64,000 nucleotides of DNA from Streptacidiphilus rugosus AM-16 (GTDB taxonomy: Bacteria; Actinomycetota; Actinomycetes; Streptomycetales; Streptomycetaceae): NCBI RefSeq assembly GCF_000744655.1, contig NZ_JQMJ01000003.1, positions 930,001-994,000 of the forward strand, written 5' to 3'. Of the stretch, positions 16,765-25,683 are shown one piece after another (the first letter of the stretch is position 1; every line of letters begins with the position of its first letter). Under the pieces are notes generated by a model, which did no database searches, had not been told where the DNA came from, and saw only the letters and a list, made by a program, of their open reading frames with translations. A program made the translations under genes and the position numbers.

Positions 16765-18552
16765 ATGAGCACGCCCACGAGCTCCACCCCGCGCCGCACC
16801 GCCCCGCGCCGCACCGCCCGCACCGGATCCGCGCGCCGCACCCTCCTCGCCGTCTCCTCCCGCTCCGCAGTCTCCTCCCGCTCCGCCGTCTCCGCTCTCG
16901 CCGCCCTCTCCGCCCTCGCCCTGACGCTCACCGCCTGCAGCGGGACAGCCCACCCCGGCGGGGCCGGCGGCGCTTCGGGCACCGGGGCCGCCTACCGGCT
17001 CACCGCCAGGACCCCGGCGAGCGCCGGCGGCCTGGACTCCTTCACCTGGTCGCTCTTCGCCGAGCCGACGTCGATCGACTACGCCTACTCCTTCGACTAC
17101 CCGCCGAACACGGTGCTCGCCAACGTCTGCGAGAGCCTGCTGCGCTGGAACCCGGACCTCACCACCTCGCCGGGTCTCGCCTCCGCCGTCGCCAGCCCCA
17201 CGCCCACCACCTGGGTCTACACGATCCGCGGCGGCGTCCACTTCCACGACGGGACGGTGCTCACGGCGGACGACGTGGTCGCCTCGCTGCGCCGCAACCT
17301 CGACCCGAACGTCGGGAGCGACTGGGCCTACCCGTACCGCAACGTGAAGTCCGTCGACAAGACCGGGCCGATGCAGGTCACCGTCACCCTCAACACCCCC
17401 GACTCGACCTTCAACAAGTACATGGCGGCCAGTCCCGGCACGGTCGAGTCGGCCGCGACGCTGCGCAGCGACGGCAAGGACTACGGCAACCCGTCCAAGG
17501 GTGTGAACTGCACCGGACCGTTCGCCTTCTCCTCGTGGACGCCCGGTCAGTCCCTGGTGCTGACCCGCTTCGACGGCTACTGGGACCCGTCGCTGCGCGC
17601 CAGGTCCAAGCAGGTGAAGTTCGTCTTCCTCTCCGACGCCACCGCGCGCGTCAACGCCTTCCGGACCGGCGAGGTCGACGGCGGCTGGATGGTCCCGCCG
17701 GACTCCTACGCCCAGCTCGCCTCCTCCTCGGCGGGCAGGCTCTACTACGGGCAGAACACCACCGTCGCGGACGAGGTCGTGGGCAACCTCAAGGGCGTGC
17801 TGGGCAGCGCCGACGTGCGCCGGGCACTGCTGATGGCGATCGACCGGAAGGGCATCATCAAGGCCGGCGTCGCCGGGGTCGGCGACGTCGCGGACTCCCT
17901 GGTGACGCGGAACAACTGGAACGGCAGTCTTTCCGGCGGCAGCCTCGACGCCGTTCTCAAGGCGCTGCCCGCCTACCCCTACGACCCGCCGAAGGCTAGG
18001 CGGCTCGCCGCGAAGGCGGGAGTCGCGGGGCAGAAGGTGGTGATCGCGACCAGCCCGCTGGACTCGCAGACCACGATCATCACCCAGGCCGTCGCGCAGG
18101 CCGCCACGGCCATCGGCCTCAAGCCGGAGATCGACACGATCTCGTCCGACAAGTACACCGCGCTCTTCACCGACCCCGCCGCCCGCAAGGGCGTCGACCT
18201 CTTCCTGACCTTCTGGTACACCTCCATCACCGACCCGCTGGACATGTACGGCTCGCTGCGGACCGGCGCGTTCAGCAACTACGGCAACTGGTCGAACCCG
18301 CAGTTCGACGCCGCCGTCAACCAGGCCGTCGGCTCCGCCGATCCGGCCGCCCGCGCCGCCGCCGCGGCCAAGGCGCAGCAGATCGCCATGGACCAGCTGC
18401 CCTGGCTGCCGCTCTACACCGAGCCGGTCAGCGTCTTCCTCGGCAAGCGGATCACCGGCGTGCAGCCCTCCATCGACTACCTGTACTACCCCTGGGCGGC
18501 CGAGATCGGCGCACAGGGCAGCGGATCACAGGGCACGGGAGCGCAGGGATGA
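16765..18552 (+). CDS. ABC transporter substrate-binding lipoprotein (family 5)
   Basis: 595 residues. A long Arg/Ser-rich n-region leads to a hydrophobic core and the lipobox LTAC (Cys58 lipidated). The mature protein is an SBP_bac_5 domain (DppA/OppA class) with the typical ESLLRWNPDL start and VHFHDGTVLTADDVVASLRR. It captures small peptides or similar compounds outside the membrane. The ATG at 16765 follows GGAGG at 16753; the reading frame upstream of it is only a shadow of the amidohydrolase. The signal region has an 18-bp-period in-frame duplication (16852-16886). It overlaps the first permease gene by 4 bp. Confidence 0.92.
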   Translation: MSTPTSSTPRRTAPRRTARTGSARRTLLAVSSRSAVSSRSAVSALAALSALALTLTACSGTAHPGGAGGASGTGAAYRLTARTPASAGGLDSFTWSLFAEPTSIDYAYSFDYPPNTVLANVCESLLRWNPDLTTSPGLASAVASPTPTTWVYTIRGGVHFHDGTVLTADDVVASLRRNLDPNVGSDWAYPYRNVKSVDKTGPMQVTVTLNTPDSTFNKYMAASPGTVESAATLRSDGKDYGNPSKGVNCTGPFAFSSWTPGQSLVLTRFDGYWDPSLRARSKQVKFVFLSDATARVNAFRTGEVDGGWMVPPDSYAQLASSSAGRLYYGQNTTVADEVVGNLKGVLGSADVRRALLMAIDRKGIIKAGVAGVGDVADSLVTRNNWNGSLSGGSLDAVLKALPAYPYDPPKARRLAAKAGVAGQKVVIATSPLDSQTTIITQAVAQAATAIGLKPEIDTISSDKYTALFTDPAARKGVDLFLTFWYTSITDPLDMYGSLRTGAFSNYGNWSNPQFDAAVNQAVGSADPAARAAAAAKAQQIAMDQLPWLPLYTEPVSVFLGKRITGVQPSIDYLYYPWAAEIGAQGSGSQGTGAQG

Positions 18553-19505
18553 GCCTCGCCGTCGCCGTGCTGCGCAGACTGGCCGGGATGGCGGTGACCC
18601 TGCTGGTGACCTCCTTCCTCGTGTTCTCCTCGCTCTACCTCGCGCCGGGCGACCCGGTCTCCTTCCTGGTCCGCGGCCGCAGCCCGAGCCCGGCCGAACT
18701 GGCGGCGATCCGCCGGCAGTTCGGCTTCGACCAGCCGTTCCCTGTGCGCTACTGGCACTGGCTGGACGCGGTCCTGCACGGCGACTTCGGCCGCTCCTAC
18801 CTCTTCCACGAGAGCGTCGGCGCGGTGATCTCCTCCAGGCTCCCCGCCTCGCTGCTGCTGGTCGGTGTGTCGACGGTGCTGATCGCGGTGGTCGGGATCG
18901 GCGCGGGTGCGCTCGGCGCGCTGCGGCGCGGGACGCGCACCGACAAGACGGTGCTGCTGCTGATGACGGTCGGCGCCGCGGTGCCCTCCTTCGCCGCCGC
19001 CATCGTGCTGCGGTCGGTGTTCGGGGTTCGGCTGGGCTGGTTCCCGACCATCGGCAACGGCACCGGCTTCGTCGACCAGCTCCACCACGTGGCGATGCCC
19101 GCCGTCGCCCTGTCGGTCACCTTCATGGCCCTGGTCACCCGCGTCTCCCGGACGGCGATGCTGGACGAACTGGGCCGGGAGCACGTCGAGGTGGCGCTGA
19201 GCCGGGGGACCGGCCGGTGGAGCGTGCTGCGCCGGCACGTGTTCCGCAACGCGCTCGGCCCGATCGTCACCGTCTCCGGCCTGCTGGTCTCCGGGATGCT
19301 CGTCAGCACCGCGATCGTCGAGACCGCCTTCGGGATGTCCGGGATCGGCTCGCTGTTGGTGCAGTGCGTCGACGAGCTGGACTTCCAGGTCGTGCAGGCG
19401 TTGGTGCTGCTGGTCGTCGCCGTCTTCGTCGTCGTCAACACCCTGGTCGACCTGCTGTATCCGCTGATCGACCCGAGGGTCGCCGCCGGGGGAGGAGCCC
19501 GATGA
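18549..19505 (+). CDS. ABC transporter permease, DppB class
   Basis: 318 residues with an N-terminal helix, a periplasmic loop and about five further helices. The EAA loop (about 210-230: EVALSRGTGRWSVLRRHVFRNALGPIV) contacts the ATPases. It matches the first permease of dipeptide/oligopeptide/nickel importers. The ATGA overlaps with the genes before and after place it in one translationally coupled unit. Confidence 0.93.
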   Translation: MSLAVAVLRRLAGMAVTLLVTSFLVFSSLYLAPGDPVSFLVRGRSPSPAELAAIRRQFGFDQPFPVRYWHWLDAVLHGDFGRSYLFHESVGAVISSRLPASLLLVGVSTVLIAVVGIGAGALGALRRGTRTDKTVLLLMTVGAAVPSFAAAIVLRSVFGVRLGWFPTIGNGTGFVDQLHHVAMPAVALSVTFMALVTRVSRTAMLDELGREHVEVALSRGTGRWSVLRRHVFRNALGPIVTVSGLLVSGMLVSTAIVETAFGMSGIGSLLVQCVDELDFQVVQALVLLVVAVFVVVNTLVDLLYPLIDPRVAAGGGAR

Positions 19506-20428
19506 GCAGCGCCACCACCCCACCACGGCCGGAACCCTCGCTGCAGCCCCGGCCCGCCTCGGGCCTGCAGCGTCGCCCCGGGGCGGCCTGGCTGCGCCGC
19601 GGCCTGGGCAGCGGCTTCCTCCGGTACGGAGTGCTGTTCCGGATCTGCCTGGTGCTGCTGGTCCTGTTCGTGCTGGTGGCGGTGTTCGCGCCCTGGCTCG
19701 CGCCGCAGGACCCCACGATCGGCGACTTCGCCGACACCATGGCCGGTCCCGGGGCCGACCACTGGCTCGGCACCGACCAGGGCGGGCACGACACGTTCTC
19801 CGCGCTGCTGGAGGGGGCCAGGACCAGCCTGCTGGGGCCGCTGGGCGTGGTCGTCTTCTCCAGCCTCAGCGGCATCGCCGTCGGCCTGTTCAGCGGCTGG
19901 CGCGGCGGACGCGTGGACGCGGTGATCGGCCGCATGCTGGACGTCCTGTTCGCGTTCCCCTCCCTGCTGCTGGCGATCCTCGCCGTCGCGCTGTTCGGCA
20001 AGGGTCTCGGCGCGCCGGTGCTGGCCATGGCGGTCGCCTACATGCCCTACACGGCCCGGCTCGTGCGCAGTCTGACGGCGCAGCAGAAGAACCGCCCCTA
20101 CGTGTCCGCCTACCTGGTCCAGGGCCACGCCCCGGCGTACGTGGCGGCACGAAGGCTGCTGCCGAACATCGCACCGACCGTGCTCGCGCAGTCCACCGTC
20201 AACTTCGGCTACGCGCTGCTGGATCTGGCCGCGCTCTCCTTCCTCGGCCTGGGCGTGCAGCCGCCGACGCCCGACTGGGGCGCGATGATCAACCAGGGCC
20301 AGGGGGCGGTGCTCGCCGGACAGCCGCTGTCCGCGGTGCTGCCGGCCCTGGCCGTGGTGCTGGTCGTGGTGGCCTTCAACGTGGTCGGCGAACAGCTCGG
20401 CGACCAGCTCGCCGGAAGGGAGTCCTGA
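19502..20428 (+). CDS. ABC transporter permease, DppC class
   Basis: 308 residues. A Pro/Arg-rich cytoplasmic start precedes the first helix (about 45-65), then the DppC hallmark HWLGTDQGGHDTFSALLEGARTSL. The EAA loop reads SAYLVQGHAPAYVAARRLLPNIAPTVL. It is the partner of the DppB-class subunit. Its ATG overlaps the previous stop by 4 bp and its stop shares one base with the next start (TGATG). Confidence 0.93.
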   Translation: MSSATTPPRPEPSLQPRPASGLQRRPGAAWLRRGLGSGFLRYGVLFRICLVLLVLFVLVAVFAPWLAPQDPTIGDFADTMAGPGADHWLGTDQGGHDTFSALLEGARTSLLGPLGVVVFSSLSGIAVGLFSGWRGGRVDAVIGRMLDVLFAFPSLLLAILAVALFGKGLGAPVLAMAVAYMPYTARLVRSLTAQQKNRPYVSAYLVQGHAPAYVAARRLLPNIAPTVLAQSTVNFGYALLDLAALSFLGLGVQPPTPDWGAMINQGQGAVLAGQPLSAVLPALAVVLVVVAFNVVGEQLGDQLAGRES

Positions 20429-21471
20429 TGTCATCGGCATCCGCATCAGCGTCCGCATCCGTGCACCGCGCCGAGGCCCCCGCCGCGCTGCTCCGCCTGG
20501 ACGCGCTGACGGTCGAACTCCCCGGCGCGGCCAGGCCGGTGCTCGACGCGGTGTCGTTGAGCGTCGCGGCGGGCGAGGTCGTCGGGCTGGTCGGCGAGTC
20601 GGGCTCGGGCAAGTCGGTGACCGCGCGTTCCGCGCTCGGCCTGCTGCCGCACGGCGCGCGGACCGCCGGCCGGATCCTGGTCGACGGCGTGGACCTGGTC
20701 GGGGCCGACGCCGCCCGGCTGCGCGAGGTGCGCACGGCGACCGCCGCCATGGTCTTCCAGGACCCGAGGGCCGGCATCAATCCGGTGCGCCGCGTCGGCG
20801 ACTTCCTCACCGAGCCGCTGCGGCTGACCCACCGCTGGTCCCGCAGGCAGGCCGACGCCCGTGCCCTCGACCTGCTCGCCGCCGTGGGCCTGCCCGATCC
20901 CGAGCGGCAACTGCGGCAGTATCCGCACGAGTTGTCCGGCGGCATGCTGCAAAGGGTGATGATCGCCGGAGCCCTGGCGGGAGAGCCGCGGCTGCTGCTC
21001 TGCGACGAGCCGACGACGGCGCTGGACGTCAGCACCCAGGCGGAGATCCTGGCCCTGCTGGGTCGGCTCCAACGCGAGCGCGGCCTGGGCATGTTGCTGA
21101 TCACCCACGACATCGAGCTGGCCGCAGCCTCCTGCGACCGGGTCTACGTGATGTACGCGGGCCGCATCGTCGAAGCCGCGCGCGCCGACGAGCTGTTCGG
21201 TTCGCCGCGTCACCCGTACACCGTCGGCCTGCTGGGCTCCTCACCGCCGCTGACCGGGCCGCTGGAACGGCTCCGGCCGGTCCCCGGCGCGCCGATGGGG
21301 CTGAACGAGTCCGCACCCGGCTGCGCCTTCGCCGCCCGGTGCGCGTTCGTCGACCCCGGTCGCTGCGACCGGGCGCAGCCCGCACTGCTGCCGCTCCCCG
21401 AAGCGCCGGGCCGCTCCGCCGCCTGCGTCCGCGCGTCGGAACTCCCGCTCATGACGGAGGCCCACCCGTGA
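20428..21471 (+). CDS. ABC transporter ATP-binding protein, DppD class
   Basis: 347 residues. The N-terminus has a Ser/Ala repeat, then Walker A GESGSGKS, the signature as LSGGM, Walker B LLLCDEPTTALD, and the C-terminal oligopeptide-transporter domain with a cysteine cluster (CAFAARCAFVDPGRC) typical of DppD/OppD. It powers uptake together with the next gene. An in-frame AST run (SSASASASASVH) from short DNA repeats makes the very N-terminus variable. Confidence 0.92.
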   Translation: MSSASASASASVHRAEAPAALLRLDALTVELPGAARPVLDAVSLSVAAGEVVGLVGESGSGKSVTARSALGLLPHGARTAGRILVDGVDLVGADAARLREVRTATAAMVFQDPRAGINPVRRVGDFLTEPLRLTHRWSRRQADARALDLLAAVGLPDPERQLRQYPHELSGGMLQRVMIAGALAGEPRLLLCDEPTTALDVSTQAEILALLGRLQRERGLGMLLITHDIELAAASCDRVYVMYAGRIVEAARADELFGSPRHPYTVGLLGSSPPLTGPLERLRPVPGAPMGLNESAPGCAFAARCAFVDPGRCDRAQPALLPLPEAPGRSAACVRASELPLMTEAHP

Positions 21472-22289
21472 CGACGCCCACCCCGCTGCTCGAAGTCGCC
21501 GGGCTGCGCAAGACCTACGGCGCGACCGTGGCCGTCGACGGGGTCTCCTTCGCGCTGCCGCCGGGCGGTGCGCTCGGTCTGGTCGGCGAGTCGGGATCCG
21601 GCAAGACGACCACGGCCCGGATGCTGGTCGGGCTGGAGCGTCCCGACAGCGGCTCCATCCGCGTGCTCGGGACGCCGCTCGCGCCCGCCGTCCACGGCCG
21701 GGCCGCCCGCCTGGCCCGGGCGAAGGCGGTGCAGATCGTCTTCCAGGACCCCTACCTCTCACTGGACGCCAGGATCGGCGTCGGGGCGACGATCGACGGG
21801 GTGCTGCGGCTGCACGGGCTGGGCGACCGCGTCGCCCGTGCGGCCAGGGTCCGCGAGCTGCTCGACCAGGTCGGCCTCGGCGAGCGCGAGGCGGCCGCGC
21901 TGCCGCGCCGGCTCTCCGGCGGCCAGCGGCAACGGGCGGCGATCGCCCGCGCGTTGGCGGTGGAACCCGCCGTGCTGGTGCTGGACGAGGCGGTCTCCGC
22001 GCTCGACGTCTCGGTGCAGGCGCAGGTGCTGAACCTGCTCGCCGACATCCGCCGGGAGGCGGGTATCGGCCTGGTGTTCGTCAGCCACGACCTCGCGGTG
22101 GTCCGCTACGTCTGCGACGAGGCCCTGGTCCTGCACCGCGGCCGGCCCGTGGAGCACCGCCCGATGGCGGAACTCCTCGACGCCCCGGCCCATCCGTACA
22201 CCCGGCTGCTGCTGGCCTCGGTCCCGCACCCGGGCTGGGACCCCGACGACATCGCCCGCCGCCGCCGCGAACTGAGCCGCCAGGGTTGA
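21468..22289 (+). CDS. ABC transporter ATP-binding protein, DppF class
   Basis: 273 residues with Walker A GESGSGKT, signature LSGGQRQR and Walker B VLVLDEAVSALD. It is shorter than most DppF proteins and lacks the C-terminal Cys-rich extension. The GTG at 21468 is chosen because it has GGAGG at 21456-21460 and overlaps the previous stop; the reading frame is open far upstream but that stretch is a shadow. Last gene of the amidohydrolase-importer operon. Confidence 0.9.
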   Translation: MTTPTPLLEVAGLRKTYGATVAVDGVSFALPPGGALGLVGESGSGKTTTARMLVGLERPDSGSIRVLGTPLAPAVHGRAARLARAKAVQIVFQDPYLSLDARIGVGATIDGVLRLHGLGDRVARAARVRELLDQVGLGEREAAALPRRLSGGQRQRAAIARALAVEPAVLVLDEAVSALDVSVQAQVLNLLADIRREAGIGLVFVSHDLAVVRYVCDEALVLHRGRPVEHRPMAELLDAPAHPYTRLLLASVPHPGWDPDDIARRRRELSRQG

Positions 22290-22295
22290 GCCGGG

Positions 22296-22967
22296 TCAGT
22301 GACCGCCGGGACTCCCGTCATCGCCGGCGGCGTCCGGCTCCGGCGGGGCCGTCCAGTCGGGGCGGAGTCGGTGCAGGGCGTCGAACTTGGCCTTGGCGCT
22401 CTTGGCCTCCGCGCTGCGGGTGGCGCTCTGGTTGAACAACCGGAGCGTCTCCCGCGGCTCCGCCTCGGCCCGGACCGAGCGGTCGTGCGCCGCCCGGCTC
22501 TGCCTGGCCCGGGTCCGGGCGGCGTGCCAGGCACGGTGGGCGGCGAGGAGCTGCGCGTCGCTCGGCAGATCGGCGGCCGGGACGGCGGCGGGGCGCGGGT
22601 CCGTCCGTCCGGTCAGGCGCTGCTCGGCGCGCGCGACGGCCTCGGCCTGCTGCGCCTGCTGTACCGCGTCGCGCTCGGCGGCGAGCGCCGGCTCGTCGAC
22701 GACGATCTTCGTCCGGTCCTCGGCGGCGTGGCGGACCGGGACGACGTCGCCCACGGCGTACGCGAGTGCCGAGGAACGGAGCAGCCCACCGACCCGGCAG
22801 GACACCTCCGCGGTCGACCCGTCGTCGAAGTGGACCCGCAGGTGCAACCGCACCGGCACCGCGCCCGCCGCACTGCTCGCGCCGGCGACCGACTTCGTCT
22901 CCACCCCGAGCACGACCCCGCGGGCCTGGACCCCGTCGCGCACCAGCTTGTGCTGTCCACCGAACAT
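22296..22967 (-). CDS. Conserved hypothetical protein, function unknown
   Basis: 223 residues from the ATG at 22967 (MFGGQHKLVRDGVQARG); the frame stays open 29 codons further upstream but that part is Arg/Ala-rich. The N-terminal about 90 residues look like a small beta barrel (VRLHLRVHFDDGSTAEVSCRVGG ... GDVVPVRH), reminiscent of DUF3592/TPR-like modules. The rest is charged and helical (AERDAVQQAQQAEAVARAEQ). No domain assignment is safe. It ends six bases from the stop of the importer operon, tail to tail. Confidence 0.6.
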   Translation of the reverse strand: MFGGQHKLVRDGVQARGVVLGVETKSVAGASSAAGAVPVRLHLRVHFDDGSTAEVSCRVGGLLRSSALAYAVGDVVPVRHAAEDRTKIVVDEPALAAERDAVQQAQQAEAVARAEQRLTGRTDPRPAAVPAADLPSDAQLLAAHRAWHAARTRARQSRAAHDRSVRAEAEPRETLRLFNQSATRSAEAKSAKAKFDALHRLRPDWTAPPEPDAAGDDGSPGGH

Positions 22968-23056
22968 GCGCCCGCCCCCGACCTGTCGTCCCGCACCGCT
23001 CGTGCGCGCCGATGCTAGCGCCGCGCGCACCGCCCTGGAGCGTCGCCGGAGCAACG

Positions 23057-23084
23057 AAAACGCCCCCCGGCGTACCGGAGGGCG
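23057..23084 (-). terminator. Rho-independent terminator after ppa
   Basis: On the minus strand a 10-bp GC stem (one G.U pair) with a TACG loop is followed by TTTT. It lies about 90 bp after the ppa stop codon. Confidence 0.6.
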
Positions 23085-23171
23085 GTTCGTACCGCGAGCG
23101 ACGCCTGGCGTCGCAGTGCGACGCAGCGCAGCGCTTCGCGGCGCTTCGCGGCGAGGTGCGGAGCGCTCGGC

Positions 23172-23666
23172 TCAGTGCGACTTGCCGGAGTCGGCGAGAC
23201 GCTTGATGGAGTTGGTGATCTCCTCCTCGGCCTCCTGGCGACCGACCCAGTGCGCGCCCTCGACGGACTTGCCGGGCTCCAGGTCCTTGTAGACCTCGAA
23301 GAAGTGCTGGATCTCCAGGCGGTCGAACTCCGACACGTGGTGGATGTCGCGCAGGTGCTCCCAGCGCGGGTCCGAGGCCGGGACGCAGAGCAGCTTGTCG
23401 TCGCCGCCCGCCTCGTCGGTCATGTGGAACATCCCGATGGCGCGGCACTTGATGACGCAGCCGGGGAAGGTGGGCTCCTCGAGGATGACGAGCGCGTCGA
23501 GCGGGTCGCCGTCCTCGCCGAGGGTCCCGTCGACGAAGCCGTAGTCGGCCGGGTAACGGGTCGAGGTGAAGAGCATGCGGTCGAGGTAGATGCGACCGGA
23601 CTCGTGGTCGACCTCGTACTTGTTCCGCGAACCCTTCGGGATCTCGATCGTGACGTCGAACTCCAA
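23172..23666 (-). CDS. ppa: Inorganic pyrophosphatase (family I)
   Basis: 164 residues, the normal bacterial length. The signature DGDPLD (residues 52-57, inside [11 protein letters not shown]) binds Mg2+, and [14 protein letters not shown] is conserved at the start. It hydrolyses PPi from biosynthesis, pulling nucleic-acid and tRNA-charging reactions forward. A GGAGGAG-type site (TCTCCTCC on the plus strand) precedes the ATG. The start is 63 bp from the divergent dacB-like gene, so the two share a promoter region. Confidence 0.97.
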   Translation of the reverse strand: MEFDVTIEIPKGSRNKYEVDHESGRIYLDRMLFTSTRYPADYGFVDGTLGEDGDPLDALVILEEPTFPGCVIKCRAIGMFHMTDEAGGDDKLLCVPASDPRWEHLRDIHHVSEFDRLEIQHFFEVYKDLEPGKSVEGAHWVGRQEAEEEITNSIKRLADSGKSH

Positions 23667-23729
23667 GGCTCTCCTCCAATATCAGTGGTTGCAGCCAATA
23701 GTGTCTCCTACGGCGTGGAGTGCTCTGGA

Positions 23730-25415
23730 ATGGGGAAGGGCCGGATGGGGAACTGGCGGGTTTGGGCAGGTGCGGTGAGAGGTCGGCTGAGGCCTGCGCT
23801 GGCGTCCGCACGCGAGGCGGTACGGACGGCGTCCACCGCGGCGTGGACGGCCGCCGCGCCGACCGCCAAGAAGGCCGGCCGCCGGTACGCGTACGCACCG
23901 ACGCGCTGGGTGGCCGGGATCGCGGCCGGGACGGGGCTGGTCCTCGCGGTCGTGTCGATCGCCGTGGCCGGCCCGTGGCAGGGCGGCCAGCGGACCAGTG
24001 AACGTGCCCTTGCCGCAGGTCGGGGCCATGTCGCCGGTCACCCGGGCGGTGCGGCGGGCAGCCCGGCGAAGCCCGCCGGACCGAGCTGGCAGGCGCCCGC
24101 CGCCGTCCTCACGCCCGCGGGCGTGACCGCCACGGCGCCGACCAGGAGCGGACTGGCCGGCGCGCTGACCGGTCCGCTGGCCGACCGGGCGCTGGGCCGG
24201 GTGACCGCGTCCGTGGTGGACGTGGCCGACGGCAGCACGCTCTACAGCTCCGGCGCCGACCAGCCGCAGCAGCCCGCCTCCACCAACAAGATCGCCACCG
24301 CGACGGCCGCGCTCGCCCTGCTCGGCCCCGACCACCGGTTCACCACGAAGGTGGTCGGTGACGGGCACGGCGGCCTCGTCCTGGTCGGCGGCGGGGACCC
24401 GACGCTGACGTCCTCCGGCGGGAGCGGCAGCGACAGCCTGTCCGCGCTGGCGGCGGCCACCGTCCAGGCGCTGAACGGTCCGTCCGCGACGGCCGCCACC
24501 GGCGGCAAGGCCGACGCGGCGGACGCGGCCGCCACGGCCTCGACGGATGCTCCGGCCACCACGGGCGCCCCGGTGAGCCCGTCCGCCCGACCGCGGGTGA
24601 CGTACGACATCTCGCTCTTCGCCGGCCCCGCGCTTCACCCGATAGGGGTCAACGGGAACATCGCCCTGGTCCAGGCGCTGACCGCGGACGAGGGCAGGAT
24701 CGACCGTCAGAGCACGGAGGACGCCCCGCGCTACGCCGATCCGGCGGCGACCGCGGCCCGCACCTTCGTCCAGGCGCTGAACGCCGCGGGGCTCCACGTC
24801 GCCGGCTCGGGCACGCCCGTGCAGGCCACCGCCCCGGTCGGCGCGAAGGTCGTCGCCGAGGTGCAGAGCGCTCCGCTGAGCGAGATCGTCGAGCGGATGC
24901 TGACCGAGAGCGACAACGACATCGCCGAGGCGCTCGGTCACGCCTGCGCGATCGCCGCCGGCCGCCCGGCCACCTTCGCCGGCGGCGCGGACGCGGTCCG
25001 GGCGACGCTCACCCGTCTGGGCGTCTCCCTGGGGGCGACCCGCCTGGTCGACTCCAGCGGACTCAGCGGCCAGGACGGGATCCCGGCCCGGGTGCTGACG
25101 CAGCTGCTGGTCCTGGACGCCTCCCCGGCCCACCCCGAGCTCCGGGCGGTCCTCAGCGGCCTGCCGATCGCCGGCTTCACCGGCACGCTCGACAACCGCT
25201 ACGGCGGCGAGGGGAGCGCCGCGGGTCTGGGCGTGGTCCGCGCGAAGACGGGCTCGCTGAGCACGGTGAACACCCTGGCGGGTCTCGTCGTCGACCGCAG
25301 CGGCCGACTGCTGGCCTTCGCCTTCATGTCCAACGGCAGCGCGGACGCGACCTCGGCCCGCGCCGCGCTCGACCGCCTGGCGGCGAAGGTGGCCACCTGC
25401 GGCTGCGCGGCCTGA
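23730..25415 (+). CDS. dacB: D-alanyl-D-alanine carboxypeptidase/endopeptidase (PBP4, peptidase S13)
   Basis: 561 residues. A short cytoplasmic start, one membrane helix (about 62-82) and an Ala/Gly/Pro linker precede the S13 penicillin-binding domain. The three active-site motifs are visible: STNK (Ser184, Lys187), SDN (Ser394-Asn396) and KTG (Lys506). It trims peptidoglycan stem peptides outside the membrane. A low-complexity Ala/Thr insert sits near 250-280. Start choice: the ATG at 23730; the next in-frame ATG at 23745 is also possible. The same divergent pairing with ppa is familiar from Streptomyces. Confidence 0.9.
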   Translation: MGKGRMGNWRVWAGAVRGRLRPALASAREAVRTASTAAWTAAAPTAKKAGRRYAYAPTRWVAGIAAGTGLVLAVVSIAVAGPWQGGQRTSERALAAGRGHVAGHPGGAAGSPAKPAGPSWQAPAAVLTPAGVTATAPTRSGLAGALTGPLADRALGRVTASVVDVADGSTLYSSGADQPQQPASTNKIATATAALALLGPDHRFTTKVVGDGHGGLVLVGGGDPTLTSSGGSGSDSLSALAAATVQALNGPSATAATGGKADAADAAATASTDAPATTGAPVSPSARPRVTYDISLFAGPALHPIGVNGNIALVQALTADEGRIDRQSTEDAPRYADPAATAARTFVQALNAAGLHVAGSGTPVQATAPVGAKVVAEVQSAPLSEIVERMLTESDNDIAEALGHACAIAAGRPATFAGGADAVRATLTRLGVSLGATRLVDSSGLSGQDGIPARVLTQLLVLDASPAHPELRAVLSGLPIAGFTGTLDNRYGGEGSAAGLGVVRAKTGSLSTVNTLAGLVVDRSGRLLAFAFMSNGSADATSARAALDRLAAKVATCGCAA

Positions 25416-25460
25416 GCGCAGGCGCGCGGCTCTGAGCAGGCGGGGAACCATGCAGGGCCG

Positions 25461-25626
25461 CAGAGCCTCGCGCCCCTGGACAGTGCGACGACCCCTGTGC
25501 GGAGACGTACGCGCCCGCATGCCGGAGGCGCACGGTTCCCCGCGCCCCTGATGGTGCAACCGGTCCGGCGTCGGGTAGGGCAGAGCCTCGCGCCCCCGGG
25601 GGGCGTGCAACTGGCCCGGCGTCGGG
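25461..25626. repeat. Intergenic direct repeats between dacB and the DUF2342 gene
   Basis: CAGAGCCTCGCGCCCC occurs at 25461-25476 and 25581-25596. A 22-bp element ending in CGGCGTCGGG occurs at 25554-25575 and 25605-25626 with two mismatches. Between them a GGTTCCCCGCGCCCCTG stretch resembles the dispersed hairpin family at 31987, 36619 and 51341. No gene is visible in 25416-25683. Confidence 0.55.
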
Positions 25627-25683
25627 AGGGAGGGGGCGGTGCCCTTCTGCCCAGAACGGGGAAGAGAACGTACGGTTGAACGC

